NCBI RefSeq assembly: GCF_003052515.2
Contig: NZ_QARE02000010.1
Location: 62,001-126,000 of the forward strand
Source of the DNA: Pseudomonas sp. RIT409
GTDB taxonomy: Bacteria; Pseudomonadota; Gammaproteobacteria; Pseudomonadales; Pseudomonadaceae
Length of the DNA: 64,000 nucleotides
Reading direction: 5' to 3'
The notes beneath the pieces are model-generated. The model had not been told where the DNA came from. It did not search any database and was given only the letters and a program-made list of their open reading frames with translations. Position numbers and translations under genes: made by a program. Of this stretch, positions 8,548 through 17,019 are shown piece by piece (the stretch's first letter is position 1; every line of letters begins with the position of its first letter).

Positions 8548-9864
8548 ATGAAAGATTTTGATCCAAACGCCCCGATTTCCACCGAGCGCCGCCGCGTCCT
8601 GATGGGCTTGGGCGCTGCCGGTGCCGCCATTGCCGGCGCCAGCCTGGCCGGCAATGCGATGGCAGCCACCGCGCCAGCGCAGGTCACCGAGGCGCCGAAA
8701 AGCGAAAAGACCCACGACCACAACGCATTCCATGGTGTGCACCAGAGCGGCATTGTCACGCCTCGCCCGGCGGCAGGTATGATGGTCGCGTTCGACGTGC
8801 TGGCTCAGGACCGTGACGACCTGGAGCGGCTGTTCCGCACGCTCAACGAGCGAATCGCGTTCCTGATGACCGGCGGCGCGGTGCCTCAGGTCGATCCCAA
8901 ACTGCCACCTCTGGACTCCGGCATTCTCGGCCCGGTGGTCACCCCGGATAACCTGACCATCACCGTTTCGGTCGGCGATTCCCTGTTCGACGAACGCTTC
9001 GGCCTGGAAGGCGTCAAGCCCAAGCGTCTGCAGCGCATGGTCGGCTTCCCCAACGACGCGTTGGAAGCGGCCTGCTGCCATGGCGACCTGAGCATCCAGT
9101 TTTGCTCTAACGCGCCGGACAGCAACATTCACGCGTTGCGCGATATCGTCAAAAACCTGCCTGATTTGCTGCTGGTTCGCTGGAAACAGGAAGGCACGGT
9201 GCCGGCGCAAGCGCCGCTCAAACCAGGCCAGGCCCCGGAAAGCGCGCGCAATTTCCTCGGCTTCCGTGACGGCTCGGCCAACCCCGATTCGAACAACCAG
9301 AAGGCCATGAACGAGGTGGTCTGGGTGCAGCCGGGCAGTGACGAGCCCGCGTGGGCTGTCAATGGCAGCTATCAGGCGGTGCGCATCATTCGCAACTTCG
9401 TCGAGCGCTGGGACCGTACCCCGCTGCAGGAACAGGAAGCGATCTTCGGCCGGGTCAAGACCACCGGCGCGCCGATGGACGGCAAGACCGAAGCGGATGT
9501 CCCGGACTACAGCAAAGATCCGGAAGGCAAGCTCACCAAGCTCGACGCTCACATCCGCCTGGCCAACCCGCGCACCCACGACTCGCAGAAAAACCTGATC
9601 CTGCGTCGCCCGTTCAACTATTCCAACGGGGTGATGAAGAACGGCCAACTGGACATGGGCCTGCTCTTCATCTGTTACCAGCAAGACCTGGAGCGAGGCT
9701 TCATTACCGTGCAGACCCGCCTTAACGGCGAACCACTGGAGGAATACCTCAAGCCCGTGGGCGGCGGTTACTTCTTCACCCTGCCGGGGGTCAAGGACAA
9801 CAACGATTTCATCGGCCGCTCACTGCTGGCAGCGGCCCCCGCCTCAACAACAAAAACTGCCTGA
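8548..9864 (+). CDS. efeB: EfeB deferrochelatase / DyP-type peroxidase
   Basis: A 438-residue haem protein with a twin-arginine signal (ERRRVLMGLGAAGAA, residues 13-27; likely cleavage after AMA near residue 39), so it is exported folded. The DyP signature GXXDG is present as GFRDG (residues 238-242). Downstream HIRLANPRTH contains the probable proximal haem-ligand histidine. In the Efe system this enzyme oxidises ferrous iron, using peroxide or oxygen, for uptake through EfeU. Iron extraction from haem has also been reported for the family. It sits 64 bases after efeO in the same operon. Confidence 0.94.
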   Translation: MKDFDPNAPISTERRRVLMGLGAAGAAIAGASLAGNAMAATAPAQVTEAPKSEKTHDHNAFHGVHQSGIVTPRPAAGMMVAFDVLAQDRDDLERLFRTLNERIAFLMTGGAVPQVDPKLPPLDSGILGPVVTPDNLTITVSVGDSLFDERFGLEGVKPKRLQRMVGFPNDALEAACCHGDLSIQFCSNAPDSNIHALRDIVKNLPDLLLVRWKQEGTVPAQAPLKPGQAPESARNFLGFRDGSANPDSNNQKAMNEVVWVQPGSDEPAWAVNGSYQAVRIIRNFVERWDRTPLQEQEAIFGRVKTTGAPMDGKTEADVPDYSKDPEGKLTKLDAHIRLANPRTHDSQKNLILRRPFNYSNGVMKNGQLDMGLLFICYQQDLERGFITVQTRLNGEPLEEYLKPVGGGYFFTLPGVKDNNDFIGRSLLAAAPASTTKTA

Positions 9865-9891
9865 CAACCCTTACCTCACAGGAAGAGCTCC

Positions 9892-10713
9892 ATGAAAAAG
9901 TCGCCTCTCGCGCTGTTGGTTACCCTCGGTTTGTTGCAGACCCCCTCCGTGTTCGCGGCCACCGCGCCACTGGACCTGGTGACGCCGGTTTCCGATTACA
10001 AAATCTATGTGTCGGAAAACGTCGACAAACTGGTGACCGACACCCAAAAGTTCACTGACGCCATCAAGAAGGGCGACCTGGCCACCGCCAAGAAACTGTT
10101 CCCGACCACCCGTGTGTCCTACGAGTCGATCGAGCCCATCGCCGAGCTGTTCAGCGACCTGGACGCCTCGATCGACTCGCGCGAAGACGACCACGAAAAC
10201 GGCGTGAAGGCCGATGACTTCACCGGCTTCCACCGCCTGGAATACGCGCTGTTCTCGCAGAACACCACCAAGGACCAAGACAAGTTCGCCGACAAACTGC
10301 TGGCGGACGTGAAAGAGCTGCAATCGCGCATTGCGGACATGACCTTCCCGCCGGAGAAAGTGGTAGGCGGCGCCGCGGCACTGATGGAGGAAGTGGCCGC
10401 GACCAAGCTGTCCGGTGAAGAAGACCGTTACAGCCACACCGACCTGTACGACTTCCAGGGCAACGTTGACGGCTCGAAGAAAATCGTCGACTTGTTCAAG
10501 CCGCAGTTGGAGAAATCCGATAAGGCCTTCGTGGCCAAGGTCGACAAGAACTTCGGCACCGTGGACAAGATCCTGGCCAAGTACAAGACCAAGGACGGCG
10601 GCTACGAGACCTACGACAAGGTCAGCGAGAAAGACCGCAAGGCCTTGGCAGGCCCGGTCAATACCCTGGCAGAAGACCTGTCCCAGATGCGTGGCAAACT
10701 CGGGCTGAACTGA
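9892..10713 (+). CDS. efeM: EfeM-like periplasmic M75 (imelysin) protein
   Basis: A 273-residue protein with a cleavable signal peptide (residues 1-22, SVFA) and an M75 domain only; the cupredoxin domain of EfeO is absent. The metal-site motif is HRLE (His114, Glu117), and [16 protein letters not shown] matches the second conserved EfeO block. Such cupredoxin-less EfeM proteins are known to accompany Efe systems in several bacteria, including Pseudomonas. Its presence beside a full-length EfeO means two M75 proteins serve one permease. It is the last gene of the operon, closed by the terminator at 10727-10763. Confidence 0.88.
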   Translation: MKKSPLALLVTLGLLQTPSVFAATAPLDLVTPVSDYKIYVSENVDKLVTDTQKFTDAIKKGDLATAKKLFPTTRVSYESIEPIAELFSDLDASIDSREDDHENGVKADDFTGFHRLEYALFSQNTTKDQDKFADKLLADVKELQSRIADMTFPPEKVVGGAAALMEEVAATKLSGEEDRYSHTDLYDFQGNVDGSKKIVDLFKPQLEKSDKAFVAKVDKNFGTVDKILAKYKTKDGGYETYDKVSEKDRKALAGPVNTLAEDLSQMRGKLGLN

Positions 10714-10726
10714 GTCTTGCGCGATG

Positions 10727-10763
10727 AAAAGCCGCCTGCCGATCGCTCGGCAGGCGGCTTTTT
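10727..10763 (+). terminator. Rho-independent terminator of the efe operon
   Basis: A perfect 12-bp stem (10731-10742 with 10747-10758), a TCGC loop and five T residues lie 14 bases after the last efe gene. The preceding A-run also makes it usable in the opposite direction for the convergent gene. Confidence 0.9.
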
Positions 10764-10805
10764 CCATGCCTCCGTCAGGAAGCAGAACATCCGGACAGTG
10801 TTGGC

Positions 10806-11576
10806 TTAGATCCCACTGAACCAGTTGTACCCCTGATCCTCCCAATACCCCCCGGGGTAATCGTTGGTCACGAAGATCTCGACGATGTGCTTGGGATTCT
10901 TGAAGCCCAGTTTGGTGGGCACCCTGATCCGCAGTGGATAGCCGTAACTGGGGGGCAGCGCCACCTCACCGAAATCCAGCGCGAGCAGGGTCTGCGGATG
11001 CAGCGCGGTGGGCATGTCGAGGCTGGAGTAGTAACGGTCGGCACATTTGAAGCCCACGAATTTCGCCGTGGTGTCCGCGCCGATGTATTCGAGAAAGGTC
11101 TTCAACGGTACCCCGCCCCATTGCCCGATCGCGCTCCAGCCCTCGACGCAGATCAGCCGGGTGATGTCGGTGCGTTGCGGCAGCTTGCGCAAGCCTTCAA
11201 GGGTCCACGGAGCCTTGTCGCGCACCAGGCCTGAAACGCCCAGCTTCCAGTCGGCGACATCGAGATCGGGGATGTCGTCCTCGCTATAGAACGCATTGAA
11301 CGGGAACGGGTTGCGAATCTTGTCCTTGCTGAACGTCGGCGCCAGCTTTTGCCCGCCGAACAGCCAGGCCTGCACTCGATCATTCCAGCGCGACATGGCC
11401 CACAACACCTTGTCCACCTGGTCGCCATCCTGCAGATTGCAGCCGCTGAGCAGAGCCATGGCGCCCACCGTCAGACCGCCTTTGAGAAAGTGCCGTCGCT
11501 GCAGGTTTTCCAGTTGCGTCTGCTGCGCCGGCTCCAGCTTGATGCGCTGAATGGCGCGTTTGTTCGGTTCAATCAT
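10806..11576 (-). CDS. Sulfite-oxidase-family molybdopterin oxidoreductase (MsrP-like)
   Basis: A 256-residue exported protein. Arg27-Arg28 in QRRHFLKGG form a twin-arginine signal and are followed by LLSGC, a possible lipobox (Cys46), so it may be a Tat-exported lipoprotein. The molybdenum-ligand cysteine is Cys143 in RLICVEGWSA. SYGYPLRIRVPTKLGFKNPK matches the cofactor-binding region of the family. It is shorter than MsrP and differs in the C-terminal part, so methionine-sulfoxide reduction is only one possibility. Its start overlaps by 8 bases the end of the cytochrome b gene, which is the expected electron donor. Confidence 0.85.
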   Translation of the reverse strand: MIEPNKRAIQRIKLEPAQQTQLENLQRRHFLKGGLTVGAMALLSGCNLQDGDQVDKVLWAMSRWNDRVQAWLFGGQKLAPTFSKDKIRNPFPFNAFYSEDDIPDLDVADWKLGVSGLVRDKAPWTLEGLRKLPQRTDITRLICVEGWSAIGQWGGVPLKTFLEYIGADTTAKFVGFKCADRYYSSLDMPTALHPQTLLALDFGEVALPPSYGYPLRIRVPTKLGFKNPKHIVEIFVTNDYPGGYWEDQGYNWFSGI

Positions 11577-12192
11577 GCTCGACCTTCCCGTTATCCAGCG
11601 TGCGCGTACCGCCCACGATCATCGGCAGCAAGGTTTTCGGCACCAGCAGAACCAGCGCCAAGTGCACCACCACGAACGCGCCGATGGCCGCCATGGCTGC
11701 GAAATGTACGTAGCGAGCGAAATCATAGCCGCCGAACAGCGCGGTCAATTCTTGAAGTTGAATGGGTTTCCAGATCGCCAGGCCCGAGGCCACGATCAAC
11801 ACGCCAGCGGCCAGCACCAGCCAGTACATCAAACGCTGCACGGCGTTATAGACGCCCTTTTCGTGCTTGAGACGAAAGCGTAAGGCGTCCACCAGGTCGC
11901 GTCGGACCGCGCGCGCCGTTACCGGCAGCAGGTCGCGTTTGAAGTGGCGACTGAACAGCCCGTAGAGCACGTACGCCAGACCGTTGATCACCAACAGCCA
12001 CATCACGGCGAAGTGCCAGGCAAGCGCCCCGCCGAGCCAGCCGCCCAGGGTGAAGTCCCGAGGGAAGGAAAATCCGAACAAGGGCGACGCGTTATAGATG
12101 CCCCAGCCGCTCATGAACATGCAGACCATGCCGAAGGCGTTGATCCAGTGCGTGAGGCGAACGGGCCAAGGGTGAAGGGTGGTTTTTTTCAT
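11569..12192 (-). CDS. Cytochrome b/b6-domain membrane protein
   Basis: A 207-residue integral membrane protein with four to five hydrophobic helices and histidines placed for b-type haem ligation: His7 and His15 near the start, His60 in AWHFAVMW, and two more in the YVHFAAM and VVHLALV helices. It resembles the cytochrome b561/thiosulfate-reductase cytochrome subunits that pass quinol electrons to periplasmic molybdoenzymes. It is unlike MsrQ (ferric-reductase type). It overlaps the molybdoenzyme gene and probably forms a two-subunit complex with it. It follows the small exported protein gene 12385-12996 after 192 bases. Confidence 0.85.
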   Translation of the reverse strand: MKKTTLHPWPVRLTHWINAFGMVCMFMSGWGIYNASPLFGFSFPRDFTLGGWLGGALAWHFAVMWLLVINGLAYVLYGLFSRHFKRDLLPVTARAVRRDLVDALRFRLKHEKGVYNAVQRLMYWLVLAAGVLIVASGLAIWKPIQLQELTALFGGYDFARYVHFAAMAAIGAFVVVHLALVLLVPKTLLPMIVGGTRTLDNGKVEHD

Positions 12193-12384
12193 GGTGTGAT
12201 GCTCATCACGGAGGGCTCAACCTGCATTCGGAACCCGAAGTGTAGTCGTGCCAGGCGTCGAGCCATCGTGAACAAGCGCCTTTTGCGGGCGCTTGCACGG
12301 GCTCATCTGGGCGCCTGAAACGCTGTTCAGACGAGGACCTGTGCAAGCCAGCCTGCTCACGAATGGGACGGTGCGGCTGCCTGC

Positions 12385-12996
12385 TTACATCGGTGGCTGG
12401 AAGCCATCCTTGCCCACGGCCACACCGCGAGCGGTCTTGCCGTCTTCAGCGGCGAACACCACGACCTTGGCGCCTTTGGTCAGTTGTTCGACCTTACCGG
12501 CTTCGACATAGGCGATCGGCACGTCCGCAGGCACCACCAACTGCTTCTCACCGCCCTTGTAGCTGACACTCAGGGTACGGCCGTTGGCGTTGGTCAGTTT
12601 ACCCACGGTGCCGTTGGTCATGGTCCCGGTGCTGCCATCGGCGTTCTGCCAGCCATAGTGCCCTTCACCGCTGCCTTTCAGGCTCGCTTCGAACACGGTG
12701 ACTTCCAGCGCCTTCAAGGTGCCATCGGATTGCGGAATGGCCGCAGACCCGATGAAGTCGGACGGTTTGATGGAGGCGATGTCAGCCTTCGAAACCAGGC
12801 GGATGCCGGTCTTGTCAGTCAAGCCGATGCTCTGATGGGCACCGGCGCGGGTGGTGAAATTCAACGTGTTGCCGTCAACACTGTCGACGGTTCCGCGCAG
12901 CGGTTTGACGACCGGCATGTCGGCGGCCGAGGCCATCACGGCAGCGCTGAGCATCAGCAGACCAAAGGTGGAGGACAGTGCAGTCTTCATGTTCAT
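12385..12996 (-). CDS. Exported DUF5666-like hypothetical protein
   Basis: A 203-residue protein with a signal peptide ([22 protein letters not shown], cut after ASA near residue 24). The mature part is rich in Gly, Thr, Val and Lys, with repeated beta-type segments ([36 protein letters not shown]). These resemble the OB-like units of DUF5666 proteins. No catalytic residues are evident. It is the first gene on the minus strand, facing a two-component system across a 240-base region with two CusR-like boxes. It is therefore a probable target of that system together with the cytochrome b and molybdoenzyme genes downstream. Function unknown. Confidence 0.75.
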   Translation of the reverse strand: MNMKTALSSTFGLLMLSAAVMASAADMPVVKPLRGTVDSVDGNTLNFTTRAGAHQSIGLTDKTGIRLVSKADIASIKPSDFIGSAAIPQSDGTLKALEVTVFEASLKGSGEGHYGWQNADGSTGTMTNGTVGKLTNANGRTLSVSYKGGEKQLVVPADVPIAYVEAGKVEQLTKGAKVVVFAAEDGKTARGVAVGKDGFQPPM

Positions 12997-13089
12997 TGCG
13001 ACATTCCTTCAGGCAGGGAGGTTAAGCGGATCGTTGCGTTTGTGTGCCCTATCGTCTTCGCCGAACCGGTACTTCACCATGACCGCCCG

Positions 13090-13105
13090 ATGACATTTTT
13101 GTCAT
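13090..13105. promoter_or_regulatory. CusR/HprR-like operator 1
   Basis: ATGACATTTTTGTCAT is a perfect inverted repeat (ATGACA-N4-TGTCAT) that fits the E. coli CusR box core ATGACAANNTTGTCAT. It lies 93 bases from the minus-strand start at 12996 and 131 bases from the response regulator start. Confidence 0.65.
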
Positions 13106-13135
13106 TCAGGCACCGGCCGGAATCGCCACCGGTCG

Positions 13136-13151
13136 ATGACAAAAATGTAAC
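13136..13151. promoter_or_regulatory. CusR/HprR-like operator 2
   Basis: ATGACAAAAATGTAAC repeats the ATGACA-N4-TGTxAx pattern of the first box, 46 bases downstream of it. One half-site is degenerate. Two boxes between divergent genes suggest coordinate autoregulation of the response regulator and control of the minus-strand genes. Confidence 0.55.
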
Positions 13152-13236
13152 CGTCCGCCGCGGCCAGGTTGGTTACACTCCGCACACCACACGGCGCGAG
13201 CGCCTTTTGCGACGCCGATGCCAAGCGAGCCACACG

Positions 13237-13932
13237 ATGCACATCCTGCTGATCGAAGACGACGCCAAGACCGGCGAATACCTGAAGAAAGGCCTCAGCG
13301 AATCCGGTTACAAGGTCGACTGGGCGCAACACGGTGCCGACGGCCTGCACCTGGCGCTGGAGCAGCGCTACGACCTGCTGGTGCTCGACGTCATGCTGCC
13401 GGGCATCGATGGCTGGCAGATCATCGAAGTGCTGAGGGCCAAGCAGGATGTGCCGGTGCTGTTCCTGACCGCTCGCGACCAACTGCAAGACCGTATCCGT
13501 GGCCTGGAATTGGGCGCCGACGACTACCTGGTCAAGCCCTTCTCCTTCACCGAACTGTTGCTGCGCATCAGAACCATTCTGCGCCGTGGCGTGGTGCGAG
13601 AGGCCGATCATTTTCACCTGGCCGACCTGGAACTGGACCTGCTGCGCCGACGCGTGACGCGCCAGCAGCAGGTGATCACCCTGACCAACAAGGAATTCGC
13701 CCTGCTGCACCTGCTGCTGCGCCGCGAGGGGGATGTGCTGTCACGCGCGCAGATCGCCTCCGAAGTCTGGGACATGAACTTCGACAGCGACACCAACGTG
13801 GTGGACGTGGCGATCAAGCGCCTGCGCAGCAAGGTCGACCTCCCCTACCCGGTCAAGTTGATTCACACGGTGCGCGGCATCGGTTACGTCTGCGAGGTGC
13901 GGCCATGCGAGCCCGACGCCAGCCCTCTCTGA
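13237..13932 (+). CDS. Heavy-metal/HOCl-type response regulator (CusR/CopR/HprR class)
   Basis: A 231-residue OmpR-family regulator: receiver domain residues 1-115 with phospho-acceptor Asp51 ([10 protein letters not shown]), the acidic pair Asp8-Asp9 and Lys101 (YLVKPF), then a winged-helix DNA-binding domain (about 130-225; [11 protein letters not shown]). The start is the ATG at 13237 at the first receiver residue; upstream in-frame sequence is non-coding. Its class includes CusR, CopR, IrlR and HprR. It overlaps the kinase gene by 28 bases. CusR-like boxes just upstream predict autoregulation. The signal could be copper or oxidative chlorine; the sequence cannot decide. Confidence 0.9.
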   Translation: MHILLIEDDAKTGEYLKKGLSESGYKVDWAQHGADGLHLALEQRYDLLVLDVMLPGIDGWQIIEVLRAKQDVPVLFLTARDQLQDRIRGLELGADDYLVKPFSFTELLLRIRTILRRGVVREADHFHLADLELDLLRRRVTRQQQVITLTNKEFALLHLLLRREGDVLSRAQIASEVWDMNFDSDTNVVDVAIKRLRSKVDLPYPVKLIHTVRGIGYVCEVRPCEPDASPL

Positions 13933-15314
13933 CGCTGCGTTCGACGCTGGCCTTCGCCGTGGTGGCGATGTTCTCGGTGGCCAGCGCCGGCATGTACCTC
14001 TACGAAACCATGAAGGCCTCGGTGATGACCCGCAGCGACCACGCGGTGTTGGCGCGTCTGGATCATTTCCGCAAACTGCTGGAATACGACCTGAGCCTCG
14101 ATACGCTGCGCGGCAGCCCCCAACTGTTCGAAAACATGCTCGACAGCGAGGACGACATTTTCATCATTGCCGAGCCCGGCAGAGCGCCGGTGATTTCGGT
14201 CAATCCGCTGCAGGCGCATCTGCCTGACATGCCGGTGGTCCCGCCCGGTCGCCCGCTGAACGTCAACGACCTGCGCAGCGGCTCGACGAAGGGCGATGTC
14301 CCGATGCGTGCTGCCACGGTGGCCGCCGTCTCCAATGGCAAGACGGTGCACTTGACCGCCGCCCACCTGGCGGTCAAAGAGATGGCGGAGCTGGCCAACT
14401 TCCGCAACCGGATCCTGGTCGCCGTGGCGATGGCCTTCCTTGTCACAGCGTTGCTGGGCTATCTGTTGCTGCGCCGTGGCCTGCGGCCGCTGCGTCGCAT
14501 GGCTGAACATGCCACCGCGATTACCCCGGCCCGCCTCGACAGCCGGATGGACAGTCGAGACACCCCCGTGGAGCTGCAACAACTGAGCGAGGCGTACAAC
14601 GCCATGCTCGATCGTCTGGCGGACGGCTATGGGCGGCTGAATCAGTTCTCCGCCGACCTGGCCCACGAAATCCGCACACCGGTGGGCTCGCTGATGGGCC
14701 ACTGCCAGGTCGCCCTGCGCCAGCCTCGCTCGGTCGATGAATACCAGGCGCTGGTTGCTTCCAACCTCGAAGAACTTGAGCGTATCTCGCGCATGGTCGA
14801 AAGCATCCTGTTCCTGGCCCGCGCCGATGACGCACAAGGGGCGCTGAATCGTCAGCCGCTCACATTGAGCGACGAACTGCAACGGGTCACCGGCTATTTC
14901 GAAGGGCTGGCAGAAGAGCGGCAGATGACCCTGAACACCTCCGGCGACGGGGTCGTGAATGCCGACCCCCTGCTATTGCGCCGGGCGCTCAGCAACTTGG
15001 TCGCCAACGCGATTCGCTACGCGGATGAATGCAGTGCAATCGACATCCGTGTCGTCCAGGATCCCGCCCAGTGTCGAATCGAGGTGGAGAACCAGGGGCC
15101 GACGCTCAGCGAATCGGCGCAAGGCAAGCTGTTCGATCGGTTCTACCGCGCCGACGCCTCGCGCCATCAGAGTTCGGACTCCAACGGCCTCGGACTGGCC
15201 ATCGTCGCGGCGATCATGCAGCTGCACGGGGGCGAAGTGAGCGTCGAGCAGCCTTCGAAGGGTCGTATTCGCTTCGCCCTGACCTTCAAGCACACGGCCC
15301 CGCTGCTTCGCTGA
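13905..15314 (+). CDS. Heavy-metal-type sensor histidine kinase
   Basis: A 469-residue kinase. Transmembrane segments lie near residues 12-32 and 165-190 and bound a periplasmic sensor loop of about 130 residues. A HAMP domain follows, then a dimerisation/H-box with His254 in [12 protein letters not shown], and an ATP-binding domain with N (LVANAIRY) and G (SNGLGLAIV) boxes. The architecture and length match the IrlS/CusS/CopS/HprS family. The ATG lies within the last 28 bases of the regulator gene, so translation is coupled. I see no obvious Cys/His metal cluster in the periplasmic loop. Confidence 0.9.
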   Translation: MRARRQPSLTLRSTLAFAVVAMFSVASAGMYLYETMKASVMTRSDHAVLARLDHFRKLLEYDLSLDTLRGSPQLFENMLDSEDDIFIIAEPGRAPVISVNPLQAHLPDMPVVPPGRPLNVNDLRSGSTKGDVPMRAATVAAVSNGKTVHLTAAHLAVKEMAELANFRNRILVAVAMAFLVTALLGYLLLRRGLRPLRRMAEHATAITPARLDSRMDSRDTPVELQQLSEAYNAMLDRLADGYGRLNQFSADLAHEIRTPVGSLMGHCQVALRQPRSVDEYQALVASNLEELERISRMVESILFLARADDAQGALNRQPLTLSDELQRVTGYFEGLAEERQMTLNTSGDGVVNADPLLLRRALSNLVANAIRYADECSAIDIRVVQDPAQCRIEVENQGPTLSESAQGKLFDRFYRADASRHQSSDSNGLGLAIVAAIMQLHGGEVSVEQPSKGRIRFALTFKHTAPLLR

Positions 15315-15350
15315 AACGGCAGCCCCCGTCATCGCTTGGCCGATGGGCCT

Positions 15351-16019
15351 TTATGCCTTCTTGTCGTGGGCAATCTGCAACTTGTAGAACGTCGCCGCTC
15401 CCCCCTCGCTCGCATACCCGGTGTTGTCCTGGGTATAGACCCCCGCCTTGAAATACAGCTGTTTGCTGTTCCAGGTCGCGTCCAGCTTGCTGCTCCACTG
15501 CATGTCGTGGGCGTTGACCACCAGGTTGCCCGTCGGGGTCAGGTGGATGGTGTAGGTGAAACGCTCCTTGAGCAGCACCCCGGTCGCCAACTGCACCACG
15601 GCGGGTTCCGAGGTCGGCGTCTGACGGAATTTCACCACCAGGTTGCCGGTCTGGGTCTTTTCCTTGTACTGAAATTCCAGCTTGATCAGCGGCTCAGTGC
15701 TGCCGTAGCAGTGGATCTGCCCGATGACGATTTTGCCCGAGGATGGGACTTGATCGACGGACAAGGCTGCACGCAGAAAATTGTCCGCCTGGGTGTAAAC
15801 CCAGTTGTGTACCGCGCCGTTGGCGTAGGTCTCCCGCAGCTCGGTACGCGGGTAGACCGCATTATCGGTGCGCGAGCCGGTCACCGGCGCCCAGAAGAAC
15901 AAGGTGTCGCCAGAACGGAAGTAACCATCCTGATAACCCGCGATCAGCTTGGGCGTGTCGATGGTGGCGGCAGGAACGCCTACGGGTACGGAGAGGTTCC
16001 AGGTAGCAAGGTCGATCAT
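15351..16019 (-). CDS. Polysaccharide lyase family 7 alginate lyase
   Basis: A 222-residue protein starting MIDLATWNLSVPVG. The three PL7 signature segments are present: RTELR (residues 58-62), QIH (101-103) and YFKAGVYTQ (189-197). These form the beta-jelly-roll active site with the catalytic His and Tyr. No signal peptide is visible from this start. P. aeruginosa has a similar short PL7 enzyme (PA1167, recalled from memory), which supports the chosen ATG over longer frames to 16145. It cleaves alginate by beta-elimination. Cytoplasmic location or non-classical export is unresolved. It is transcribed convergently with the sensor kinase gene. Confidence 0.88.
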   Translation of the reverse strand: MIDLATWNLSVPVGVPAATIDTPKLIAGYQDGYFRSGDTLFFWAPVTGSRTDNAVYPRTELRETYANGAVHNWVYTQADNFLRAALSVDQVPSSGKIVIGQIHCYGSTEPLIKLEFQYKEKTQTGNLVVKFRQTPTSEPAVVQLATGVLLKERFTYTIHLTPTGNLVVNAHDMQWSSKLDATWNSKQLYFKAGVYTQDNTGYASEGGAATFYKLQIAHDKKA

Positions 16020-16247
16020 GTTGCGCTCGTGGGTGCGCGTTGCGCACCAGCAAAGGGAGGTGTCTGGCTCAAGGCTTTGCGCCCGTTTGCCTGTCGCCTT
16101 TGCTATCGGCTGAATCGTTTGTTCTTTAGCGCCGTCCCCAGTCAAGAAACCGCCGAAAAAGCCTCTGAATCTCTCTGGGCCACCATTGTGAAATCAATTC
16201 GGGAAGCAGATGAATTGGCCAAATTTTGATCAGCGCGCCAGATTTCG

Positions 16248-16272
16248 GGCGCTTGAATAGCGCCATTTTTTT
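16248..16272 (+). terminator. Orphan terminator-like hairpin
   Basis: A six-base-pair stem (GGCGCT, 16248-16253, with AGCGCC, 16259-16264) is followed by an A and seven T residues. No recognised plus-strand gene ends nearby, so it may end a small gene or RNA. Confidence 0.6.
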
Positions 16273-16483
16273 GAACGCCGCCTTTAGACTTCACAAAATA
16301 ATTCATCGGTTAAGATGAAAAAAGGCGACGAACGGCTGAACCCTTTTGCCTATTCAATGTCGCTTCAGGCGCCTCGCGCTCAAATCGGCCCTTCGTTATT
16401 TTTCGAGCCGGCCTCTCTGACGAACCTGCGCTGACCGCTCATCCCATTTTCATTTGACGAAAATACTTTGTTACCGGATATTA

Positions 16484-16503
16484 ATAGTTAGCAACCTAAT
16501 AAT
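16484..16503. promoter_or_regulatory. Putative MarR operator
   Basis: An imperfect palindrome with arms ATxxTTAG and CTAAxxAT around a CAAC centre, typical of MarR-family sites. It lies 64 bases before the marR start and just downstream of a possible -10 element, so autorepression of the efflux operon is likely. Confidence 0.45.
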
Positions 16504-16566
16504 ACGGCGTCTAATCATTCACTGCCTAACCAAATCCTGTTCGACGATCTATTCAGTGGCACGCTC

Positions 16567-17019
16567 ATGACCCTCGATTCACTGCAAATGCACATCACTG
16601 GCGGCGTCGTCGCGGCATCACGTCAGTGGCGCCGCGTCTGTCAGACCACCTTGATGAACTATGGCGTATCGGAAGCCTGTGCGGGCCCGCTGCTGATGAT
16701 CGCGCGCCTAGGTGAAGGTGTACGCCAAGTGACTGTGGCCCAGGCCTGCGGGCTGGAAAGCCCTTCGCTGGTGCGCCTGCTCGACCAACTGGGCAAGGCA
16801 CGCCTGGTGCAGCGCACGGAAGACCCGACCGATCGCCGCGCCAAGGCGCTGAGCCTGACTGACGAAGGCCGCACATTGGCCAACTCCATCGAAGACGAAC
16901 TGATCCGGCTGCGCCGCGACGTGTTCAGCGACATCGACCCCGCTGACCTGGAAGCCACCCTTCGCGTATTCCAAGCGTTCGCCAATGCCAGCCCGACCGG
17001 GCCGGAGTTGGCCTCTTGA
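16567..17019 (+). CDS. MarR-family transcriptional regulator
   Basis: A 150-residue protein with the MarR winged-helix core: VTVAQACGLESPSLVRLLDQLGKARLVQRTEDPTDRRAKALSLTDEG spans about residues 52-98 (listed for orientation by its parts QACGLESPSL, DQLGKARL, DPTDRRAK). The DPTDRRAK wing is diagnostic. It is the first gene of an efflux operon and overlaps the next start by four bases. It probably represses the operon and is released by an aromatic or phenolic ligand, as is usual for MarR regulators of FUSC/HlyD pumps. Confidence 0.9.
   Translation: MTLDSLQMHITGGVVAASRQWRRVCQTTLMNYGVSEACAGPLLMIARLGEGVRQVTVAQACGLESPSLVRLLDQLGKARLVQRTEDPTDRRAKALSLTDEGRTLANSIEDELIRLRRDVFSDIDPADLEATLRVFQAFANASPTGPELAS

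Larger units (their letters stand above)
16020..16566. other. Intergenic region between alginate lyase and marR
   Basis: About 550 bases without an established gene, more AT-rich toward the right. A plus-strand frame from a TTG at 16119 to TGA at 16229 encodes a protein-like stretch of about 36 residues and is followed by a terminator-like hairpin at 16248-16272. A possible sigma70 promoter for marR has TTGACG at 16454-16459 and GATATT at 16477-16482. It is followed by the palindrome at 16484-16503. Confidence 0.6.
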
